Below are positions 31,152-40,827 of a stretch of 64,000 nt of DNA, in pieces. Position 1 is the first letter of the stretch, and each line of letters begins with the position of its first letter. Made by a program: the position numbers and the translations under genes. The DNA lies in assembly GCA_001543385.1 (NCBI GenBank), contig LPNH01000002.1, positions 62,001 through 126,000 of the forward strand, written 5' to 3'. This stretch comes from Candidatus Hemicellulosilyticus sp. P3. Its GTDB lineage: Bacteria > Bacteroidota > Bacteroidia > Bacteroidales > P3. Under the pieces are notes generated by a model. That model made no database searches. It saw only the letters and a program-made list of their open reading frames with translations, and had not been told where the DNA came from.

Positions 31152-32819
31152 ATGAAACGATTCGTACTCTTCCTGACAGCCATTGCACTTGGTGTGACGC
31201 TCCCTGCGCAGACGCATCATACATCAAGCGAGATGCAAATAAACAACCAGTACAGAGGCATGATTATGCAGTATCTGCAACAGGATGTGCAGAAACGGCA
31301 GAAACAGTTGACCCGGGAGGCCGGGCAGATGCTTGTCAACCTGCCCAACCAAGAGAAACTCTACGACGAGACCTTTGTTCACATACAGAACGAGATTGTC
31401 GAAGGCACACGTGAAGACGGCAGCAATGAACTGAACTATCTGTTTCAGGTGGACTACACATGCGGCCATCTCGAAAGTATCAGCGACGATTATCCGCTGG
31501 GCGCCTATGACTGCAACACCTCCAACTCCAGCCGTGCGCTTTGCGCTATCACAAAAAACATGGTGGAAGGTGTGTGCAAAGACCTCTTCGCCCGAGGCAC
31601 CGAGGTGACGATCAACATCTACGCCTCGACTGACGCGACAAACATCAGCCATATAGACTATCTGGGCGAATACGGCGACTTCCGCTACTGTCCGGCCATC
31701 TATAACAACGAGCCCGTGCGCATCTCGGTGTCGCAGGAAGAGGGTGTCAGCACCAATGCGCAGTTGGCTTACCTGCGTGCGCAAAGCGTGAAGCACTATC
31801 TGGAGAGCCATATCGACATGCTCAAACAGACCAAGAACACATATAAATTTATCACCCGATGCTACAGCGACACCGGCGCACACTACCGCCGGAACAGCAT
31901 CAGCCTCGAAATTCACGGCGCCTACGACGCCAAGGCCAAAGAGATGGGGCAACGGCTGCGGCAGGATGAATTTGTAGACTTCAATATTCCCGTATCGGAA
32001 GCCAACAGCAACCGCAGCACTTTTGCACTCATTATCGCCAACGAGGACTATAATGTGCTGCCTAACGTTCCCTTCGCCAACAACGACGGAGACATAATGC
32101 AGCAATACTGTATCAAGACACTCGGCATCCCGCAACGACACGTCAAGGTGCTGAACAATGCCGACGCCGCCACAATCCGCACCCAAGGTATCGCATGGCT
32201 CAAAGACATTACAGTGGCTGTCAAGGGTGACGCCAATATTATTGTCTACTATGCCGGCCACGGCATCAGCGGCACCGACAACCGTCCCTACATCATCCCC
32301 CACAGCGTCAAATACGACGACATCAAATCCTTCAAAGGCAAAACCATGGGCAACGACGAAATCATGCTGTCAAACAAAGAGGCGAAGAAATTGCTCTCGC
32401 AATGTATCGCCATTGACACACTTGCCAATTGGTTCAACCGTGTGCAATACAAAAATCTGACGCTCATCATCGACGCATCGTTCAACGGCATACAGCGGAC
32501 CGGACAGCCCATGTTTTCGCTCAAGAAAGCCGCCAAGAAAGGGCGCGGCATGCGTCTGCGCAACAATATCGTTGTCTGGATGGCCGCCGACACCGACAAA
32601 ACCGCCTATTCCTACGACGACCAGCATCATGGTTTTCTCACTTATTTCATGCTGAAAGAACTGAAACGTTCGCAAGGAGACATCACCTACTCCGAACTCT
32701 ATAACAATATCGAGCAAGCGCTGAGCTACGAGTCGTCACTGCAGGGAAAACTGCAACAACCTGTCATCCTCGCCGGTGGGAAAATAAAGGACACCTGGGA
32801 AGGGAACAAACTCCGTTAA
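31152..32819 (+). CDS. Exported OmpA-like/caspase-family (peptidase C14-like) protein, probable pseudo-protease
   Basis: Signal peptide; OmpA-like NAQLAYLRAQSVKHYLE; caspase p20-like FALIIANEDYNVLPNVPFANNDGDIMQQYC and VYYAGHGISG; LIIDASFNG at the expected Cys position. Confidence 0.75.
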   Translation: MKRFVLFLTAIALGVTLPAQTHHTSSEMQINNQYRGMIMQYLQQDVQKRQKQLTREAGQMLVNLPNQEKLYDETFVHIQNEIVEGTREDGSNELNYLFQVDYTCGHLESISDDYPLGAYDCNTSNSSRALCAITKNMVEGVCKDLFARGTEVTINIYASTDATNISHIDYLGEYGDFRYCPAIYNNEPVRISVSQEEGVSTNAQLAYLRAQSVKHYLESHIDMLKQTKNTYKFITRCYSDTGAHYRRNSISLEIHGAYDAKAKEMGQRLRQDEFVDFNIPVSEANSNRSTFALIIANEDYNVLPNVPFANNDGDIMQQYCIKTLGIPQRHVKVLNNADAATIRTQGIAWLKDITVAVKGDANIIVYYAGHGISGTDNRPYIIPHSVKYDDIKSFKGKTMGNDEIMLSNKEAKKLLSQCIAIDTLANWFNRVQYKNLTLIIDASFNGIQRTGQPMFSLKKAAKKGRGMRLRNNIVVWMAADTDKTAYSYDDQHHGFLTYFMLKELKRSQGDITYSELYNNIEQALSYESSLQGKLQQPVILAGGKIKDTWEGNKLR

Positions 32820-32978
32820 GACATCGGACAGTCCTCTACATTCACAACGGGCGGGGCTTGACACAGGCTTCGCCCGCTGTCCTGTCAGGGCTTGTCGCTC
32901 ACCGGACTGTCGGCAACCGAAGCCGGCACGCCTTTGCGCCGCACCTTGCCGGATTTAATTTTATAAGCTGACTGGAGG

Positions 32979-34196
32979 TTATTTGACCGGTTGCACATAT
33001 TGGCGCAACTGTTCAATGTCGAGCTGCTGATAGCTGGTGTCGGTCGGATCGGCAAACGCCGATTTGTTGGCCTGATAGCTGTCTCTGTTGTAGGTCGACG
33101 CCTTGACAAAGATAGCACGTGAGACACAGCGTTTCAAATCCTCGAACGACATGTCGCCGTCTTCATATTGTTTCTGCTGTGCGACGGTGAGATAGGGACG
33201 CAACTTGTCCAGCTGGCCGGCAGGCAGACGACCGTCGGCGTCGAGTGCACGCTGCAACATTGGAAACTGGACCCACGCCGTCATGGTGGTCTCGAGCAAA
33301 GCGATATTACGGCGCTGACGGTCGGTGTAGTAGCCCAAATAGGCGTGGCACGGCTCGACAAATATGACCGGTTTTAGCCCGATCTTGCGCAGAATCGAGG
33401 CCAAGAACACGCAAGCGTCGATACAGTTGGCCTGGCGGGTATTATAGACCTCGTCAAAAAAACGGATGTGTTGCACTCGCACTGATCGGGACGGATTGGA
33501 CGTACAGGTGATGGATGAGTAGCTGACGCCCCGTTCCAACACATAGTGCCACACGGCGTACACTTGATCCTCGACAGTCACCGACCCGCCTTGATAGCCC
33601 GAGAAACGATTGACCACACCTTCGTCAAGGATGTCGGCCAGGATTTGGTCGATATAGGGATGGTCTTCATTGACATAGCCGGCGAAAAGCCATTTGAAAT
33701 CATAGCTCCGCCCCTTATAGACAGCTCCAAGCAAGCATTCGTTCACCGAGCGGCAGTTGAGGCGGATATTTTTCACATCGACCTCCTCATCGTTGACGTA
33801 ACAGGTAAAAGTGAGGTCGACCGAAACGGGCTGACGGGTGCCGTACAGCTTGTCATATTTCCATTTTATCTGCGGGCGCAAGGTGTAAGTTTCGCCTTTG
33901 ACGGGCAACACTTCCTGCAGGATGGTCACATAGCTGAAAGCCGACGAGTCGACAACTATGCGCACCACCGCATCTTTGGCCGGCGACACCAGCGAAACTG
34001 TGAACAAAGACTGCGTGTCGCCCGACGCTATATTGCTATGACTGAGGCCGAGTATGAGCGAGGGGTAAAGATTGCCGGCATATATAGGGGAGTACTCCAC
34101 CTGAAAGTCCACAACACGGGGGTCGAAACGGCGGTGCGAGACAGGCTGGCAAGCCCAGCAAATCACAAGGAATGCGAGCAGCGGAAAATGTTTCAT
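32979..34196 (-). CDS. Lipoprotein with transglutaminase-like domain
   Basis: Lipobox LVICWAC; NTRQANCIDACVFLASILRKIGLKPVIFVEPCHAYLGYY suggests a Cys-His-Asp transglutaminase-like core. Confidence 0.55.
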   Translation of the reverse strand: MKHFPLLAFLVICWACQPVSHRRFDPRVVDFQVEYSPIYAGNLYPSLILGLSHSNIASGDTQSLFTVSLVSPAKDAVVRIVVDSSAFSYVTILQEVLPVKGETYTLRPQIKWKYDKLYGTRQPVSVDLTFTCYVNDEEVDVKNIRLNCRSVNECLLGAVYKGRSYDFKWLFAGYVNEDHPYIDQILADILDEGVVNRFSGYQGGSVTVEDQVYAVWHYVLERGVSYSSITCTSNPSRSVRVQHIRFFDEVYNTRQANCIDACVFLASILRKIGLKPVIFVEPCHAYLGYYTDRQRRNIALLETTMTAWVQFPMLQRALDADGRLPAGQLDKLRPYLTVAQQKQYEDGDMSFEDLKRCVSRAIFVKASTYNRDSYQANKSAFADPTDTSYQQLDIEQLRQYVQPVK

Positions 34197-34203
34197 GACA
34201 ATA

Positions 34204-35565
34204 TTATGTCAGAATGGAGGTAAGGAACACGACGACCAACGCCAATGGTGCCAGCCACCGGACAATAAAACGGAACACCGGATAGTAGACCGCACGCAAC
34301 ACGCCGTGGTTGGTCAACTCGTCGCGCACATCAGCTTCGGGCATCACCCAGGCAAAGAACAGCACTGTGCCAAAAGCGCACAGTGGGGGCAGATAGATGG
34401 AGTTGAGACGGTCGACGAAATCGAAGAAAGTGTCGCCGCCAACCTGCAGATGGCTCCACATGCCGTTGCTCAACGAGACAATCGAAGCCAAGGCTATTTC
34501 GGCCGCGACGATAATCAACGTCGAGACAAAACGCCGTGTGCGCAACGTCTCCACCAGCCATGCGCTTAACGCTTCCAGCAGTGATATGGAGCTGGTAAGC
34601 GCTGCGATGGAGAGCAGAAGAAAGAATATGGCGGAAAAAACGACCCCCGTCACACCGCCCATGGAATTGAAGACATTGGGCAACACACAGTAAGAGAGCC
34701 CCGGCCCTCCGGCAGGCTCAAGCCCGCAACTGAACACCGCCGGGAAAATAGCCACTCCGGACAGCACAGCAATCAATACGTCGGATGCCGTAATCCACAT
34801 CGACGTGCGGAACAAGTCGTCCGAAGCGGGAATATAGGAGCCGTAGACTATCATGACACCCATACCCACGGATAACGAGAACATAGCCTGACCCAACGCG
34901 GCAAGCACACCCTCCGCCGACAGTTTGCTGAAATCAGGGGAAAAAAGATAGGACAAGCCCCTGGATGCGCCCGGGAGTGTCAACGAACGGATGCAAAGCA
35001 CCACAAGCAAGACCACCAGCACCGGCATCAACACTTTCGACACCGCCTCGATGCCCTTTTGCACACCACACAAAATGACCACCGCTGTGAGAAGGGCGAA
35101 GACAGTCAGAAAAACGACCGGACGGGAGGCCGATGTGGAGAATTCGGTGAAATAGCAGCCGATGGCAGCCGCATCCTGGCCCATGGTTGCCAGACGCCCT
35201 GTGACAGCATCGAAAAAATAGCTGAGCGTCCAGCCTGAGATGACAAAATATTGCGATAATATGAAGAAACAGGTGACAATACCAAGCAGCCCTATATAGC
35301 GCCACCCTTTCCGGCGTGGCGACAGCGAGGCAAAAGCCCGCATCGGGGTGTGACGGCTACGCCTGCCTATGACAAATTCACTCATCATCAACACCATACC
35401 GATACCGAAGGCAAAACAAAGGTAAACCAACAGGAACGCTCCGCCGCCATATTTGCCGCAGATGTAGGGGAAACGCCAGATGTTGCCCAGTCCGACAGCC
35501 GAACCGACAGCCGCCATAATCGCGCCCAGGCTTGATGAGAATGAATTGTTATTACTTTGTGTCAT
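34204..35565 (-). CDS. Sodium-dependent transporter (NSS/SNF family)
   Basis: GAIMAAVGSAVGLGNIWRFPYICGKYGGGAFLLVYL signature. Confidence 0.95.
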   Translation of the reverse strand: MTQSNNNSFSSSLGAIMAAVGSAVGLGNIWRFPYICGKYGGGAFLLVYLCFAFGIGMVLMMSEFVIGRRSRHTPMRAFASLSPRRKGWRYIGLLGIVTCFFILSQYFVISGWTLSYFFDAVTGRLATMGQDAAAIGCYFTEFSTSASRPVVFLTVFALLTAVVILCGVQKGIEAVSKVLMPVLVVLLVVLCIRSLTLPGASRGLSYLFSPDFSKLSAEGVLAALGQAMFSLSVGMGVMIVYGSYIPASDDLFRTSMWITASDVLIAVLSGVAIFPAVFSCGLEPAGGPGLSYCVLPNVFNSMGGVTGVVFSAIFFLLLSIAALTSSISLLEALSAWLVETLRTRRFVSTLIIVAAEIALASIVSLSNGMWSHLQVGGDTFFDFVDRLNSIYLPPLCAFGTVLFFAWVMPEADVRDELTNHGVLRAVYYPVFRFIVRWLAPLALVVVFLTSILT

Positions 35566-35597
35566 AGTGATTGTTGGGGGAGTTGTAGACGTCTAAG

Positions 35598-36176
35598 TCA
35601 TGTCTTCATCTCAGGGTGCTGGCTCACAAAATCGCTCCACGAGGCACGATGGGGCCGTTTATGCGATGCGGTCCGCAACTGTTTGCGCACATCGGAGAGC
35701 GGATCTGTCTGCTCCAGATAGCAGGCATAGGCCACCGACAGCGCATCAGTGGCATCGAAATAGCGGGGCTGGCTGTCGATGTCAAAGATGGATCGGACCA
35801 CCGACGCGACCTGCTCTTTGGAGGCGACGCCGTTACCCGTGACACGCTGTTTGACAGCGGCAGGTTCGTATTCCGAATAAGAGAGGTCCCGGGACAACGC
35901 CGCCGCGATGGCCACGCCTTGGGCCTTGCCAAGTTTCAACATCGACTGGACGTTTTTCCCGACAAAAGGGGCCTCGACAGCCAGATGGTCAGGGTGATAG
36001 CCGTCTATGATACGCAGGGTGCTATCGAATATTTTACGCAAACGCAACTTGAATTCAGCGATGCGCTTGAGGTAAAGCACATCCATAAGCAACAGTTGAG
36101 GCTTTGCATCCGGCTCATACTGCAACAAGCTGTAGCCCAATATTTGCGTCCCTGGATCGATGCCGAGAATCAACAT
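35598..36176 (-). CDS. ruvC: Holliday junction endonuclease RuvC
   Basis: MLILGIDPGTQILGYSLL; HLAVEAPFVGKNVQSMLKLGKAQGVAIAAA; DATDALSVAYACYL. Confidence 0.95.
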   Translation of the reverse strand: MLILGIDPGTQILGYSLLQYEPDAKPQLLLMDVLYLKRIAEFKLRLRKIFDSTLRIIDGYHPDHLAVEAPFVGKNVQSMLKLGKAQGVAIAAALSRDLSYSEYEPAAVKQRVTGNGVASKEQVASVVRSIFDIDSQPRYFDATDALSVAYACYLEQTDPLSDVRKQLRTASHKRPHRASWSDFVSQHPEMKT

Positions 36177-36179
36177 TTT

Positions 36180-36210
36180 GCAAAGGTACGAATATTTTTC
36201 GTACCTTTGC
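36180..36210. promoter_or_regulatory. Palindromic divergent promoter ruvC / kce-like gene
   Basis: 13-bp perfect inverted repeat gcaaaggtacgaa-tattt-ttcgtacctttgc; each arm contains TACCTTTG facing outward. Confidence 0.7.
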
Positions 36211-36276
36211 CCCACCCTATGCCGGGGCTGCCCGGCAGACAGTCTCGAATTGACAATATCAACAAAAACATTCATT

Positions 36277-37149
36277 ATGGAGAAATTGATAATCACCGCC
36301 GCTATCTGCGGTGCGGAAGTAACCAAGGAGCAGAACCCCAACGTGCCGTATACGGTGGAGGAGATTGTACGCGAAGCCAAGTCGGCCGTGGATGCCGGCG
36401 CCGCAATTGTGCACCTGCACGTGCGCGAAGATGACGGCACCCCCACCCAAAGCCATGTACGCTTTCAGGAGTGTACCGAGGCAATCCTCAAGGCTTGCCC
36501 CGATGTCATCCTCATTCCCTCAACGGGAGGCGCCGTGGGCATGACTCCCGACGAGCGTCTGGACTCGACCAACACCACCCCCGTCCCCGAGATGGCCACG
36601 CTGGACTGCGGCACCTGCAATTTCGGTGACGAGATTTTCGACAACACCATGCCCACCATGCGCGCTTTCGGAAAACGCATGATTGAAAAGGGCATCAAAC
36701 CCGAATATGAGTGTTTCGAGATGGGACACCTGGACACCATTGTCACCATGGCCCGCAAAGGCGAGGTCCCGGGACCATTCGGATGCTCGTTGCCTGACGG
36801 GCGCAAACTGCCTGTCGTCCCGATGCAGTTCAACTTTGTGCTGGGAGTGTCCGGCTGCACATCCGCCACCGTCGACAACCTCTGCTGGTTAGTGAACAAG
36901 ATTCCCGCCGGCAGCACCTGGACCGCAACCGGCATCGGCCGACACGCTTTCACGCTGGCTGCGCCTGCCATCGTCATGGGAGGAAACGTTCGTGTCGGAT
37001 TTGAGGACAACCTTTATCTTGAGCGCGGCGTGCTGGCCAAAAGCAACGGCGAACTGGTCGACAAAGTGGTGCGCATGGCCAAACTGCTGGGCCGACCGAT
37101 AGCTGACAGCAACGAGGCCCGCGAGATACTGGGACTGACCAAGCGGTAA
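36277..37149 (+). CDS. 3-keto-5-aminohexanoate cleavage enzyme (BKACE) family protein
   Basis: MEKLIITAAICGAEVTKEQNPNVPYTVEEI, AAIVHLHVREDDGTPTQS, PSTGGAVGMTPDERL, GGNVRVGFEDNLYLERG. Confidence 0.93.
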   Translation: MEKLIITAAICGAEVTKEQNPNVPYTVEEIVREAKSAVDAGAAIVHLHVREDDGTPTQSHVRFQECTEAILKACPDVILIPSTGGAVGMTPDERLDSTNTTPVPEMATLDCGTCNFGDEIFDNTMPTMRAFGKRMIEKGIKPEYECFEMGHLDTIVTMARKGEVPGPFGCSLPDGRKLPVVPMQFNFVLGVSGCTSATVDNLCWLVNKIPAGSTWTATGIGRHAFTLAAPAIVMGGNVRVGFEDNLYLERGVLAKSNGELVDKVVRMAKLLGRPIADSNEAREILGLTKR

Positions 37150-37195
37150 AATTGACGACCATCAAGCCAGACTATCACAAATAACGTCAATCACT

Positions 37196-39385
37196 ATGAA
37201 ACGGATAATCTTTTTTATCATGGGCGCGGTGCTCGGCATGGGTGCCATGGCGCAAACCAAAAGCCTGAGCCACGAACGTCTCGGCAAGCTGCAACAACGT
37301 GCCGAAATGCAAAAAAACAGCCAACAACGCCAACGCAACCTCTTGCAATTAGACCAATTGGGACTGCGTGCCGACGAAGCTACATCACCCTTGACACCGG
37401 CCAAAGAGAACAAAGCGCTACCGGCCGTACAATGGGCGACCGAGATGCCGGCCGACCGCTGGTTCCCGGGTGAATGGGAAGAGGTGCAAGCCATCGTGGT
37501 CACATTCCCTTATCACACCTACCCGGCAGACCATGTCGGCGAGGAAGACTACAACGCCCAGATTTACCTGCCCGGCATGGGTATGCTCTACAAATGGAGC
37601 AGTTCGTCCAACCAATGGCAGTACTACAATGGAGGCTGGGGCGCCGTGAAAGGCACTCCGGACACTACTGATTACAACAGCGAGATTGCCTATTACCGGC
37701 AATATCTCAACACACAGTACGCCTCCGCCGCACAAGAGTATATCGAGTACTTCCAAGGGCAGGAGGATTTCCGCAATGTCTTTGTCAACCTCATTGACGG
37801 CATACAGCAGGCGGCTCAGGTCTGGATAGCCGTATGGCAACTGAGCGACAGCACCTTGATTAAGGATTTCATGTCCTCTGTCGGCAAGCCGCTGACCAAC
37901 TACCGTTTTATTGAATGCTATGCCAACGCTTTCTGGTATCGCGACTGCGGTCCCATCTGTTTCTATTACGGTGACAATGACGATATCGCCCTGCTCAACT
38001 TTGAATACAGCGGACGGGCCTGCGACGACCTGCTGCCCGATTCCATCGCCAGCCAGACCGGTCTGCCCAACTACACCACATCTATAGAGTGGGAAGGCGG
38101 CAACTGCTTGGTCGACGGCGCCGGATCATTGGTCACCAGCGACGCCATTTACGACGAGAACGCCGACAGCTATGGACAGACATACGCCACCGGCAATGCC
38201 AACAACCCCGTCGACTATCGAAACAAGACTCCCCTCTCCCGGTCTGCAGTGCTCGACTCGATGCAACGCATGTTCGGAACCACCTATATCGTGCCGCGAC
38301 TGCAATACGACGGCGGCACCGGACACGTGGATCTCTATGCCGACATGTGGGACGAAAATGAATTCATCTTCTCGCAATATCCAACGCAGTACAGCAGTTG
38401 GACCGACTACTCCACCGCCAACAACAACATCAACACGCTGACAAGCCACCAAAGCATATTCGGACTCAACTATAAGAAAACCTACATCCCCTTCCCCTCC
38501 CGGGACGACGGCAGCTATTTCACCTCGCAGCGCACATACAATGATAGCTACACCCGCAGCTACAGCAACCACACGTTTGTGAACAACATGATTATCCAGC
38601 CGTGCTTCTCACCCGTTGTAGACGGAGAACCCAGCGCCGACTGGGATCGCGCCAACCTCGACTCGCTGCGCAAGGCTTACCCGGGCTACACCTTCTACCC
38701 CATTGACATCCGCTCGTTTGACGGATACGGCGGAGCCATCCACTGCATCACCAAACAGATTCCCGCCGAAAATCCGGTCCGCATTCTGCATCCCTCCGTC
38801 ACACGCCATGCCGGAGTCCAACGCACGGAAAACATATCCATGAACGCCACCGTCACCAACCGCAGCGGCATCGCCTCTGTCACGCTGTACTGGCGTGTTG
38901 ACGACGGCAGTTGGCACAGCACGGCCATGACAGCCGGCGACGACAACCGATACACCGGCAGCATAAACTTTGCCGAAGCCGGTATGACCTCGGGCCAACA
39001 AGGCACCGTGAATTATTACATCTCGGCCACCTCCAACAACGGAAAGACCGTCACCAAACCTATAACAGCCGCTCAGGGCGGCTACTACACTTTTGATGTC
39101 ATCTACGATGCCGGCGCCGGCATCCAACATGTCACCGAGCAAAGCGTCGGCCGCTTCCGGCCCAACCCTGCCAACGGCAACACCACCATCGCCCTCGATG
39201 CGTCGCTCAAAGGCCATGTCAGTGTGATTGACGCCATGGGCCGTGTGATACGTCACGACTGCCTCAACACCAACCACGATGGACAATACACTCTCGACAC
39301 CCGCGGCATGGCCCGCGGAGTTTACAGCGTGCGGTTCATTGACGACAACGGTGCCTCCGTGGTGCGTCGGCTGCTGGTCCAGTAA
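37196..39385 (+). CDS. Secreted PAD_porph-family deiminase (peptidylarginine/agmatine deiminase fold) with T9SS sorting domain
   Basis: WFPGEWEEVQAIVVTFPY, FWYRDCGPICFYYG, GTGHVDLYADMW, GGAIHCITKQIP (active Cys); C-terminal RFRPNPANGNTTIAL...GVYSVRFIDDNGASVVRRLLVQ. Confidence 0.88.
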   Translation: MKRIIFFIMGAVLGMGAMAQTKSLSHERLGKLQQRAEMQKNSQQRQRNLLQLDQLGLRADEATSPLTPAKENKALPAVQWATEMPADRWFPGEWEEVQAIVVTFPYHTYPADHVGEEDYNAQIYLPGMGMLYKWSSSSNQWQYYNGGWGAVKGTPDTTDYNSEIAYYRQYLNTQYASAAQEYIEYFQGQEDFRNVFVNLIDGIQQAAQVWIAVWQLSDSTLIKDFMSSVGKPLTNYRFIECYANAFWYRDCGPICFYYGDNDDIALLNFEYSGRACDDLLPDSIASQTGLPNYTTSIEWEGGNCLVDGAGSLVTSDAIYDENADSYGQTYATGNANNPVDYRNKTPLSRSAVLDSMQRMFGTTYIVPRLQYDGGTGHVDLYADMWDENEFIFSQYPTQYSSWTDYSTANNNINTLTSHQSIFGLNYKKTYIPFPSRDDGSYFTSQRTYNDSYTRSYSNHTFVNNMIIQPCFSPVVDGEPSADWDRANLDSLRKAYPGYTFYPIDIRSFDGYGGAIHCITKQIPAENPVRILHPSVTRHAGVQRTENISMNATVTNRSGIASVTLYWRVDDGSWHSTAMTAGDDNRYTGSINFAEAGMTSGQQGTVNYYISATSNNGKTVTKPITAAQGGYYTFDVIYDAGAGIQHVTEQSVGRFRPNPANGNTTIALDASLKGHVSVIDAMGRVIRHDCLNTNHDGQYTLDTRGMARGVYSVRFIDDNGASVVRRLLVQ

Positions 39386-39408
39386 TCCCGACTTGACTGA
39401 ATAAGCGT

Positions 39409-39449
39409 ACACTCCGCCTGTGACAACAACAGGCGGAGTGTTTTTTTTT
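39409..39449 (+). terminator. Rho-independent terminator of deiminase gene
   Basis: acactccgcctgt / acaggcggagtgt stem followed by T9. Confidence 0.92.
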
Positions 39450-39526
39450 GGGGGGGCAAACCTAAGACAGACGGAGACGAACCCTCCGCCCCTGTCGGAG
39501 AAATGAATTACAGCGTCAGCGGATTG

Positions 39527-40660
39527 TCAGACGCCCCCCTTATAAAGCTCAACGTAGAGTCGATAGAAATCGTCACCGATTTTCTCTGCAGTAAAACGCT
39601 GTATGCGCTGACGGGAGCGGCTGAGGAGGTCAGCGCGGAGCACATCGTCGGTAAGCAGACGCAACAGCTGGGCGGCAATCTCGTCGGAGCGCCTCGGGTC
39701 GGCGTAAAGCACAGCATCTCCACCCACCTCGGGCATAGAGGAACAGTTGCTGGTCAGCACCACCGTACCGGAGCACATGGCCTCGAGGATAGGGATGCCG
39801 AAACCCTCGAAAAAAGACATATAGGCTGCAGCGGAGGAGGCGGCATAAAGGGCGGGGAAATCACTGAACCGGGCGTCGGTGAGCCAGTGCACCCGCTGCG
39901 AAAGGCCCTTCTCCTCAATAGAGCGGCGCACCAATCGGCCATATCGGCCACGGCTGCGGCCGACAAGGACCAGATGCACCCACTCCGGCAATCTGGAAAG
40001 GGCTTCAATGATCGCCAACTGGTTTTTGCGCTCCTCGACAGTGCCGACGGAGATGATATAACGGTCAGGCAGGTGATAAGACTGACGCACGGATGCAATG
40101 TCTTCCTCGGTGACAGGTTGCCAGAATATCTCGTCGCACGACTGATATAGAACCCTTATCTTCGACTCGGGGATGTGCAGATAGTGGATGATGTCGTTCT
40201 TGGTCTGCTCGCTGATGGCCACAACAATGTCGGCGCTATGACACGAGTGACGCATCTTGACGCGATGGATAAAGGCATCTATAACATTGAAGTACTGCGG
40301 ATAACGCCATGCCACCAAATCGTGGATGGTGACCACACGGCGGATGCGCGACGGGATAAGATGCGGCAGTTCATGGCTGAGGCCGTGATAGATGTTCACA
40401 CGGTCGCCCTGCAGATGGCGCGAGATGCCGAATCCGCGCCATAGCGACGGAAGCAGGCTGCGCCATCCCCTTGGCTGACGGGTGGAGATATTGGCGTAGC
40501 TGGAGAAAAAGCTCTTGTAATAGCCCGACATCTGCGGTGCATAGAGGATGACTTGCACATCCTGATGAGCTGACGCCAAACTGCAAATCAACATCCGGCT
40601 GTAGTTACCTAAGCCCGTATTGTTGCGGAACGCCCGTTTTGCATCGAAACCTATGATCAT
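39527..40660 (-). CDS. Glycosyltransferase family 4 (GT1-like) protein
   Basis: GDRVNIYHGLSHELP, YIISVGTVEERKNQLAIIEAL, PSFFEGFGIPILEAMCSGTVVLTSNCSSMPEVGGDAVLYADP-type C-terminus. Confidence 0.92.
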   Translation of the reverse strand: MIIGFDAKRAFRNNTGLGNYSRMLICSLASAHQDVQVILYAPQMSGYYKSFFSSYANISTRQPRGWRSLLPSLWRGFGISRHLQGDRVNIYHGLSHELPHLIPSRIRRVVTIHDLVAWRYPQYFNVIDAFIHRVKMRHSCHSADIVVAISEQTKNDIIHYLHIPESKIRVLYQSCDEIFWQPVTEEDIASVRQSYHLPDRYIISVGTVEERKNQLAIIEALSRLPEWVHLVLVGRSRGRYGRLVRRSIEEKGLSQRVHWLTDARFSDFPALYAASSAAAYMSFFEGFGIPILEAMCSGTVVLTSNCSSMPEVGGDAVLYADPRRSDEIAAQLLRLLTDDVLRADLLSRSRQRIQRFTAEKIGDDFYRLYVELYKGGV

Positions 40661-40763
40661 TACAACGCAATATCAAATAGATATGAACACTACAAAAATC
40701 AAGGAACCCTGCAAATATACAAAATATTTATGAATGAAACCACGATGCGTGACACATTTTTCG

Positions 40764-40771
40764 TACCTTTG
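40764..40771 (+). promoter_or_regulatory. Bacteroidetes -7 box TACCTTTG
   Basis: tcgTACCTTTGcc upstream of the SpoU methyltransferase gene. Confidence 0.55.
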
Positions 40772-40827
40772 CCCATGATTTACTCCTCATACTGAATCAC
40801 AAGCAATGCCAGAACCATCCTATCGCC

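Noticed and set aside
31224-32303. 359-aa minus-strand ORF opposite the caspase-like gene
   Set aside because: Antisense shadow; the plus strand has a signal peptide, promoter and domain motifs.
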